NCBI GenBank assembly: GCA_900757865.1 | Contig: CAAEPH010000002.1 | Coordinates: forward strand, 1 to 59,772 | DNA: 59,772 nt | Source of the DNA: an uncultured Sutterella sp. | GTDB taxonomy: Bacteria; Pseudomonadota; Gammaproteobacteria; Burkholderiales; Burkholderiaceae_F | Direction: 5' to 3' | Shown here: in pieces, positions 53,897 to 59,772 of the stretch | Layout: the number at the start of each line of letters is the position of its first letter | Numbering within the stretch: position 1 is the first letter of the stretch | Translations under genes and position numbers: made by a program | Notes under the pieces: generated by a model | Told to the model about the DNA's origin: nothing | Seen by the model: the letters and a program-made list of their open reading frames with translations, nothing else | Database searches by the model: none

Positions 53897-55348
53897 ATGC
53901 AGTGGGAAGTTGTAATTGGTCTTGAAACTCACGTCCAGCTTTCAACACAATCTAAAATTTTTTCGGGTGCAGCTCGTCACTTTGGGGATGAAGCGAATGT
54001 TAACGCTTGTGTTGTGGATTTAGCACTTCCAGGAAGTTTGCCTGTTTTGAATAAAGGTGCCGTTGAGAAAGCGATAAAGTTTGGCTTAGCCATTGATGCG
54101 GAAGTGGCTAAACATTCTGTTTTTGATAGAAAGAATTATTTTTACCCAGATTTACCCAAAGGTTATCAAATCAGTCAGTTTGAACAACCGGTGGTAATCG
54201 GTGGTCGCGTTTCTTTTTTAGTAGAGCCTAAAAATGGCGACTCCTACGTCAAAACGATTAATCTAACCCGGGCGCACTTAGAAGAAGATGCCGGTAAATC
54301 AATCCATGGGTTAGTTCCTGGGTGTTCAGGAATCGATTTAAACCGAGCAGGGACGCCATTATTGGAAATTGTGACAGAGCCAGAACTTCGTTCGTCAGCT
54401 GAGGCGGTAGGGTATGCAAAAGCTTTGCATGCACTAGTGGTTTGGTTAGGTATTTCTGACGGGAATATGCAAGAAGGAAATTTCCGTTGTGATGCGAACG
54501 TGTCTGTGCGTCCTCTCGGACAGAAGGAATTTGGCACACGTACCGAAATAAAAAACCTAAACTCCTTCAAATTCCTCCAAGAAGCGATTGACTACGAAGT
54601 AAATCGACAAATCGAGCTGATTGAAGAGGGAGGAAAAGTCATTCAGGCTACACGCTTATTCGATCCGGATAAGAAAGAAACGCGTCAAATGCGCTCGAAG
54701 GAAGATTCGATGGACTATCGATATTTTCCTGATCCAGATCTTTTACCGTTGGAAATTAGCCAGGAATGGATTGATCAAGTGCGTTCCGAAATGCCTACAT
54801 TGCCGGCGACTTTGAAAAAACGATTTATGGCTGATTTTGGATTGACCGAATATGATGCCTCTGTTTTAACAGCGTCACGTGATATTGCTGATTATTATGA
54901 AAAACTGGCTGAATTAGTATCGGACAAGAAGATCGCAGCAAATTGGGTGATTGGCGAGTTAGCCGCTGCAGTAAAAGAAACCGAATCTCAGAGATACTGC
55001 GATTCTCCAGTTACTCCCAATGTCCTAGCAGGTATCCTTGATAAACTGACCTCAAACGTGATTAATAATAAGGGGGCCAAAACGCTGTTCCAAGAAATTT
55101 GGGCGAATGGAGCAGATGATCTTGATCACCTTATTGATAAGTTAGGATTAAAGCAAATTTCTGATACGAGTGCCCTAGAAGGGATTGTCGATGAAGTGAT
55201 TGCAAAGAACCCCAAATCGGTAGAGGAGTTTAAGGCCGGAAAAGAAAAAGCCTTAAATGCTTTAGTCGGTCAGTGTATGAAGGCCACTCGAGGTAAAGCC
55301 AATCCAGCTCAACTCAATGAGTTGCTGAGAAAGAAACTGTCTGCTTAG
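53897..55348 (+). CDS. gatB: Asp-tRNA(Asn)/Glu-tRNA(Gln) amidotransferase subunit B
   Basis: GatB carries the kinase/amidotransferase active site and the tRNA-binding tail. The 483-aa protein begins WEVVIGLETHVQLSTQSKIFSGA and contains DRKNYFYPDLPKGYQISQ, with a C-terminal YqeY-like helical domain. A terminator follows. It is 22 nt after gatA, with AGGAG upstream. Confidence 0.97.
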   Translation: MQWEVVIGLETHVQLSTQSKIFSGAARHFGDEANVNACVVDLALPGSLPVLNKGAVEKAIKFGLAIDAEVAKHSVFDRKNYFYPDLPKGYQISQFEQPVVIGGRVSFLVEPKNGDSYVKTINLTRAHLEEDAGKSIHGLVPGCSGIDLNRAGTPLLEIVTEPELRSSAEAVGYAKALHALVVWLGISDGNMQEGNFRCDANVSVRPLGQKEFGTRTEIKNLNSFKFLQEAIDYEVNRQIELIEEGGKVIQATRLFDPDKKETRQMRSKEDSMDYRYFPDPDLLPLEISQEWIDQVRSEMPTLPATLKKRFMADFGLTEYDASVLTASRDIADYYEKLAELVSDKKIAANWVIGELAAAVKETESQRYCDSPVTPNVLAGILDKLTSNVINNKGAKTLFQEIWANGADDLDHLIDKLGLKQISDTSALEGIVDEVIAKNPKSVEEFKAGKEKALNALVGQCMKATRGKANPAQLNELLRKKLSA

Positions 55349-55370
55349 TTTTTCTCTATGAATAAAAAGG

Positions 55371-55398
55371 AGACCCCATCTGTAGTGGATGGGGTTTT
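55371..55398. terminator. Bidirectional terminator between gatB and pyrE
   Basis: Stem ACCCCATC (55373-55380) pairs with GATGGGGT (55388-55395), followed by TTTT on the plus strand; the minus strand runs into TTTTTATTC. It serves both convergent genes. Confidence 0.85.
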
Positions 55399-55432
55399 CA
55401 TTATCTATCGGTTGCTGTAGACCCTAAGACGA

Positions 55433-56110
55433 TTAAGCACCGTATTTTTGACGGTACTGCTGAACGCTGGCGCGATAGTGTGTAATCGATTTGGCTTGAT
55501 CTGAGTCGCTATCCATAAAGCTGAGAAGATCGTTAAGGTTAATTATTGGGATAACGTTAAAGCCAAAAGTATTCTGAATATCTTGCACCGCGCTTGTTGT
55601 GGTTAACTCCGTTGCATTGCCACCTTTTTCCATGCGATCTAAAGCAATGAGTACGCCAGCTGGAGTGGCTTGGGCTGACGTGATAATGGATACCGATTCT
55701 CGTATGGATGTCCCTGCGGAAATCACATCGTCTATGATCACCACTTTCCCTTTTAAGGGGGAGCCAACGATAGTACCTCCTTCACCGTGGTCTTTGGCTT
55801 CTTTTCTATTAAAAGCCCAAGGAACATTTCTGCCGAGACGTGCTAAATTCATGGCAACGCTGGAGACTAATGGAATACCTTTATAAGCTGGGCCGAAAAG
55901 CATGTCGAATTGAACCAGGCCTTTCTGTTCAGCTGCTAGAAGGGTTTTAGCATAGAAGCTTCCTAATGCATCTAAAAGCAAACCAGTATTAAAAAGACCA
56001 GCATTGAAAAAATAAGGGGAAAGTCTTCCTGCTTTCGTTTTAAACTCACCAAAACGTAATACATTGGCTTGTAACGCGAAGTCAATGAATTGATGTTGCA
56101 GAGTAGCCAT
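55433..56110 (-). CDS. pyrE: Orotate phosphoribosyltransferase
   Basis: PyrE joins orotate to PRPP in UMP synthesis. The 225-aa protein has the PRPP-binding motif VVIIDDVISAGTSIRES near residue 125 and the substrate-binding KAGRLSPYFFN near residue 25. Length is close to E. coli (213). It is divergent from exonuclease III, with about 76 nt between the starts. Confidence 0.96.
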   Translation of the reverse strand: MATLQHQFIDFALQANVLRFGEFKTKAGRLSPYFFNAGLFNTGLLLDALGSFYAKTLLAAEQKGLVQFDMLFGPAYKGIPLVSSVAMNLARLGRNVPWAFNRKEAKDHGEGGTIVGSPLKGKVVIIDDVISAGTSIRESVSIITSAQATPAGVLIALDRMEKGGNATELTTTSAVQDIQNTFGFNVIPIINLNDLLSFMDSDSDQAKSITHYRASVQQYRQKYGA

Positions 56111-56186
56111 AAGTTGCTCCCATTAAAAAATTTTGGGCATTTTACTCTGTTACTCTGTGAGCTACACAGCAAAAAAGGATAAAAGA

Positions 56187-56975
56187 ATGACCAAGGTAAT
56201 TCGAGTGGCAACTTTTAATGCCAATGGCATACGATCGGCATATAAGAAAGGTTTTTTTCAATGGTTTCTAGAGCAAAATATCGATGTGCTTTGTGTGCAG
56301 GAACTTAAAGCTCAAGAAAAGGATATTGACTTTTTGCAAGATACCCTGCGTGATTATCAAGGGTTCTATCAATGTGCACAAAAGAAAGGATACTCTGGGG
56401 TCGGTATCTGGACACGTATACAACCGAAGAACGTTCAAATTGGGTTTGATGCGGAGTTTGATATTGAAGGACGCTATGTGGATGTTGATTTGGGTTTTAT
56501 GAAAATAGCCTCTTGCTATTTTCCTTCGGGAACATCAGGTGATGAAAGGCAGGAAGCCAAATACCGGTTTCTTAAAAAGATTAAGGCTCATATGGATGCT
56601 TTAAGGGAAACCTCAATACCCACATTGTTATGCGGTGACGTCAACATTGCTCATCAGGAACTTGATATTAAAAATTGGAAAGGCAATCTAAAGCACACAG
56701 GATTCTTGCCCGAGGAAAGACAATGGGTTACCGATTTGTTGGCTAGCGGTTGGGTGGATGTTTTCAGAAATCTTTATCCGACAAAAGAGCAATACACTTG
56801 GTGGAGTCAACGCGGACAGGCCAGAGCAAAGAATGTAGGTTGGAGAATTGACTATGAGTTTGGAACACCGTCAATAGCAAAATTAGCACAATCAGCCTAT
56901 GTCTATTCTGAAGAAAAATTTTCTGACCATGCCCCGCTGGTGGTTGAATACCACATCGATGAAGTTTCGCACTAA
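56187..56975 (+). CDS. xth: Exodeoxyribonuclease III
   Basis: This is an AP-endonuclease/exonuclease III that acts in base-excision repair. The 262-aa protein has ATFNANGIRSAYKKG, the metal-binding QELKAQ Glu, CGDVNIAHQELD, and the catalytic SDHAPL. The start at 56187 follows AAGGATAAAAGA; an upstream frame of 18 codons lacks support. It is followed by rsuA after 15 nt. Confidence 0.94.
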   Translation: MTKVIRVATFNANGIRSAYKKGFFQWFLEQNIDVLCVQELKAQEKDIDFLQDTLRDYQGFYQCAQKKGYSGVGIWTRIQPKNVQIGFDAEFDIEGRYVDVDLGFMKIASCYFPSGTSGDERQEAKYRFLKKIKAHMDALRETSIPTLLCGDVNIAHQELDIKNWKGNLKHTGFLPEERQWVTDLLASGWVDVFRNLYPTKEQYTWWSQRGQARAKNVGWRIDYEFGTPSIAKLAQSAYVYSEEKFSDHAPLVVEYHIDEVSH

Positions 56976-56990
56976 ATAAGGAGGTTTGCC

Positions 56991-57695
56991 TTGGAAGCCT
57001 TAGCGGATATTTTATTTTCTCAAGGTTTTGGGACACGTTATGAGTGCAAGAGCCTAGTGGAAAGTGGCCAGATTTTGGTCAATAACCAACTTATTGATGA
57101 TCCTTATGTATTGTTTGATACGAGTGATTTGATCTTAACTTACCGTAACGAAAACTGGCCATATTATGAAAAAGCAGTCATAGCATTAAACAAACCTCAA
57201 GGGTATGAGTGTTCATTAAAGCCGTCTGCTCATCCCTCAGTGATGACACTATTGCCGACACCACTGAGGGTCCGAGGAGTGCAACCCGTGGGACGTTTAG
57301 ATGTGGATACAACGGGATTGTTAATTTTGACGGATGATGGACATTTGTTGCATCGGTGGATTCATCCCAAAAGGCACGTACCTAAAACATATGTAGCGAC
57401 TTGTCGTTATTCAGTAAGTGAAGATATGTTGGATATGCTTATGACTGGGGTAGTGCTGGCTGATGACCCACGACCTGTAAAGGCTCAGCAAGCGAAAAAA
57501 CTCTCTGATTATCGTCTCTCGTTAGTTTTGACACAAGGTAAATATCATCAAGTGAAGCGAATGATTGCTGCCTGTCATAACCGCTGTGAGTCCCTACATC
57601 GCACCTCTTTTGGTGCCTATACCTTACCCAATGAGCTTCAGCCAGGACACTGGATGTGGATTCGACCGGAGGATGTGAATGGTGGAGCAGTCTAA
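56991..57695 (+). CDS. rsuA: 16S rRNA pseudouridine synthase (RsuA family)
   Basis: The 234-aa protein has an N-terminal S4 RNA-binding domain and the pseudouridine synthase catalytic motif VGRLDVDTTGLLILTDDG (catalytic Asp at about residue 102), with the C-terminal GKYHQVKRMIAACHN. The start is TTG, supported by a strong AAGGAGG six bases upstream. RsuA and RluB-type members are hard to separate; the short form points to RsuA (16S U516). It overlaps ampG by 17 nt. Confidence 0.9.
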   Translation: MEALADILFSQGFGTRYECKSLVESGQILVNNQLIDDPYVLFDTSDLILTYRNENWPYYEKAVIALNKPQGYECSLKPSAHPSVMTLLPTPLRVRGVQPVGRLDVDTTGLLILTDDGHLLHRWIHPKRHVPKTYVATCRYSVSEDMLDMLMTGVVLADDPRPVKAQQAKKLSDYRLSLVLTQGKYHQVKRMIAACHNRCESLHRTSFGAYTLPNELQPGHWMWIRPEDVNGGAV

Positions 57696-59004
57696 GGCTA
57701 GCAGGACTCAAAAATATTTAGCTTTATGGGCGCCCTATATGAAACCCATGAGTTTGAGGATGTTTTTTTTAGGGTTTAGCTCCGGTTTACCCCCTTTGCT
57801 TATTCTGGGCACATTAAGTTTTTGGCTGAGAGAATCCGGTATAGAACTCCAAACAATTGGCTTTTTTTCTTGGGTCGGATTGATTTATGCAGGGAAGTGG
57901 ATTTGGGCTCCTGCCGTGGATAATTACACAATTCCTTTTTGGGGTAGTCGGTTAGGGAGAAGGAGAAGCTGGTTGTTGCTGTCTCAGATTGGGCTAGCTG
58001 GATCGCTTTTTTTGATGTCAGTGTTAGACCCTAGCTCCCAGTTATGGTTGGTTCTTGGTGTGGCTATGACGGTTGCCTTTTTTTCGGCAACACAAGATAT
58101 TGCCTTAGACGCTTACCGTATAGAAGCAGGGTCAACTAATCTTCAAGGTATTTTTGCCGCGATGTATCAGGCAGGGTACCGTTTAGCGATGATATGGGCT
58201 GGCGCTGGAGCTCTAACTCTGGCCTCGTTCGGCGAAAGTTATTTAAAAGGTCAGACAGGTTGGCATTTTGCTTACTTATGTATGTCTTTTTCGATGGCTG
58301 TTGGGGTTCTGGTGACTCTGTTCTCACCAGAGCCAGATCGTCAGACAGAGGTAGTTTCTGCCAAAGTTCCTTTTATTATTCGTTTCAGAAATGGCTTTTT
58401 AAATCCCATTAGAGATTTTTTTAAGCGTTTTCAAAAGATCGCGATTCCAATTCTTTTGCTTGTTGCGTTGTACCGTATATCAGATGTCGTGATGGGGGTT
58501 ATGGCGAATCCGTTTTATTACGACTTAGGCTTTACCAAGAATGAAGTGGCTTTCATTAGTAAAGTTTTTGGAGTGTTAATGACGTTGATTGGTGCATTTA
58601 TTGGGGGAGCGATCACGTTGCGGGTTGGAGTGTATAAGGCGTTATTGCTTGGTGCCATACTCTCTTCAGTTACGAACATCCTTTTCTCGATTCTTTCGAC
58701 TTTGGGGCATAACGTTTCGTTTTTGATGTTCACAATTTCTGCTGACAACTTGGCAGCAGGCATTGCAAGTTCAGCATTTGTAGCTTTTTTATCTAGTTTG
58801 ACGAGTAAATCTTTTTCCGCAACACAGTACGCTTTACTGAGTAGTTTGATGGTTCTGCTTCCAAAGACAATAGCGGGTTTTTCTGGTCTAGCTGTTGCTC
58901 ATTATGGGTATCAGATGTTTTTTTGGGGTACGGCTATTTTGGGTTTACCTGTTATCGCTTTAGTGATGGGTTTATACGCGATGAATAGACCGCACCCAGA
59001 ATAA
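57679..59004 (+). CDS. ampG: AmpG-like muropeptide permease
   Basis: AmpG imports anhydro-muropeptides for cell-wall recycling. The 441-aa MFS protein has about 12 hydrophobic segments. The family sequences include FFLGFSSGLPPLLILGTLSFWL and FSATQDIALDAYRIE. It overlaps the rsuA end, with GAGG inside that gene as its ribosome site. It is convergent with the UPF0149 gene after 5 nt, without a terminator between. Confidence 0.9.
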   Translation: MVEQSKASRTQKYLALWAPYMKPMSLRMFFLGFSSGLPPLLILGTLSFWLRESGIELQTIGFFSWVGLIYAGKWIWAPAVDNYTIPFWGSRLGRRRSWLLLSQIGLAGSLFLMSVLDPSSQLWLVLGVAMTVAFFSATQDIALDAYRIEAGSTNLQGIFAAMYQAGYRLAMIWAGAGALTLASFGESYLKGQTGWHFAYLCMSFSMAVGVLVTLFSPEPDRQTEVVSAKVPFIIRFRNGFLNPIRDFFKRFQKIAIPILLLVALYRISDVVMGVMANPFYYDLGFTKNEVAFISKVFGVLMTLIGAFIGGAITLRVGVYKALLLGAILSSVTNILFSILSTLGHNVSFLMFTISADNLAAGIASSAFVAFLSSLTSKSFSATQYALLSSLMVLLPKTIAGFSGLAVAHYGYQMFFWGTAILGLPVIALVMGLYAMNRPHPE

Positions 59005-59009
59005 AAATG

Positions 59010-59744
59010 TCAATGTGAATGTGATGTTGCTTTGTTGTGTTTAGTTGAACGTTTTTGTTTTTTTGTTATGGAGGTTGTGGTTCGTCTAAGACCTCGAGTG
59101 ACTTCTACAATTTCTGCCACACTTTCAGCAATATCATCAAGCGCTTGATCGAGGTTCTCTAATGGGCTTTCCAGGGCAAGTTCTTCTTTAATATTCAGAA
59201 GGTCTCCCGCAATCTCATCAGGGAGATGCCGAAGGATCCCTAGCAGAGCACTGTTGATTAGTTCATTGCCCGTGTCTTTCAGACCGGGCCATGTATCTAT
59301 CACTTGAACAAAACCTAGACAAAACGGAATGACTGCAGCGATGCTGTCATAGCCTTTAACGGGGCGTCCTTTGTCATCTTCAATTTCAAAGACAATGGGG
59401 TCAAGTTTTTTGCCTGAAGCGAGAATTTTATCGATTTGTTTATATCGTCGGTAAATAAGCTCTTCTAAGCGGTCTTGGAGATCTTCGCGATCTAAGTGAG
59501 CTTGGCTCGAGGAATGTGAGTCAAAGATCAATGGCATCCAGACCACCGGTGACGGTTCTTCAGGCAAACATAAGAGGGCCGTTAGGTAGCCATCTAGATA
59601 ATCCGATTCCATTGGGTCGCAATTCTCAGGTAGAGAAGCGAGTAGCTCGCCAAGTTCGATGAACTCGGCGTCCGAGAGTCCACGTTCAAAAGAGTTGTTC
59701 ATGTTGGTGAGTCGAGCGTCTAAAATATCAAATGGGTTAATCAT
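59010..59744 (-). CDS. UPF0149 (YecA) family protein
   Basis: The 244-aa protein matches UPF0149 in its DPMESDYLDGYLTALLCLPEEPSP segment (residues about 43-66) and the PFCLGFVQVIDTWPGL core. The C-terminus is a basic, Thr/Lys/His-rich tail (RRTTTSITKKQKRSTKHNK...). The function is unknown. A Met at residue 15 is an alternative start. Upstream sequence runs to the window edge and contains no clear ribosome binding site. Confidence 0.85.
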   Translation of the reverse strand: MINPFDILDARLTNMNNSFERGLSDAEFIELGELLASLPENCDPMESDYLDGYLTALLCLPEEPSPVVWMPLIFDSHSSSQAHLDREDLQDRLEELIYRRYKQIDKILASGKKLDPIVFEIEDDKGRPVKGYDSIAAVIPFCLGFVQVIDTWPGLKDTGNELINSALLGILRHLPDEIAGDLLNIKEELALESPLENLDQALDDIAESVAEIVEVTRGLRRTTTSITKKQKRSTKHNKATSHSH

Positions 59745-59772
59745 AGTCCATACTAATGCTCTAGTGAGCCTA

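Noticed and set aside
1..59772. Insertion sequences, prophage, CRISPR or toxin-antitoxin genes
   Set aside because: No transposase, integrase, regular repeats or recognisable toxin pair was seen; the gene content is core and housekeeping.

Overview
This is a continuous, gene-dense stretch of a bacterial chromosome, most likely a low-GC member of the Betaproteobacteria (Burkholderiales; a Sutterellaceae-like or Alcaligenaceae-like lineage would fit, but no rRNA is present to settle this). The evidence is the gene order: mnmE-mnmG-rsmG-parA-parB-atpIBEFHAGDC on one strand, the rpmH-rnpA-yidD-yidC cluster facing dnaA-dnaN-gyrB, birA-coaX-SPOR, mreBCD-mrdA-rodA-rlpA and gatCAB. No insertion sequence, prophage, CRISPR array or rRNA was seen. 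One tRNA gene (tRNA-Arg, anticodon CCG) is present.

Layout. 1-12 kb (minus strand): glmU-glmS for UDP-GlcNAc synthesis, a sodium:solute symporter, a Tim44-like membrane protein, ubiE, a DUF971 protein, tRNA-Arg, priA, hemE and a universal stress protein. 12-19 kb: the complete F1Fo ATP synthase operon. 19-28.9 kb: parB, parA, a MarC-type membrane protein, rsmG, mnmG, mnmE, yidC, yidD, rnpA and rpmH. 29.6-37.9 kb (plus strand): dnaA, dnaN, gyrB, a 5'-nucleotidase and a FadH-like flavoenzyme that has lost its catalytic residues. 38.2-43.3 kb: a Crp/Fnr-like regulator, a two-BON-domain lipoprotein, a MenA-like prenyltransferase, a YbeD-family protein, birA, coaX and a SPOR protein. 43.3-52 kb (minus): HIT protein, a small unknown protein, an M20 peptidase, then the rod-shape and elongasome genes rlpA, rodA, mrdA, mreD, mreC and mreB. 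52-59.8 kb: gatCAB, pyrE, exonuclease III, rsuA, ampG and a UPF0149/YecA protein.

The strongest observation concerns the replication origin. The large rpmH-dnaA gap has only one inverted pair of DnaA boxes. The gap at 37860-38241, about 7 kb downstream of dnaA, holds four perfect DnaA boxes, several near-matches, an AT-rich tract and a run of DnaA-trio-like triplets next to a box. Strand composition agrees: plus-strand C exceeds G to the left of 38 kb even in plus-strand genes, and G exceeds C to the right even in minus-strand genes. I infer that oriC lies at about 38 kb and that dnaA-dnaN-gyrB and the two genes after them are transcribed head-on to the leftward fork. A second small DnaA-box cluster lies in front of priA.

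Other points worth a second look: a FadH-like enzyme with both proton-donor residues replaced; a MenA homologue with an altered metal motif together with ubiE but no ubiJ or ubiB beside it, hinting at menaquinone-based respiration; RnpA with an altered RNR signature; and two small unknown proteins.
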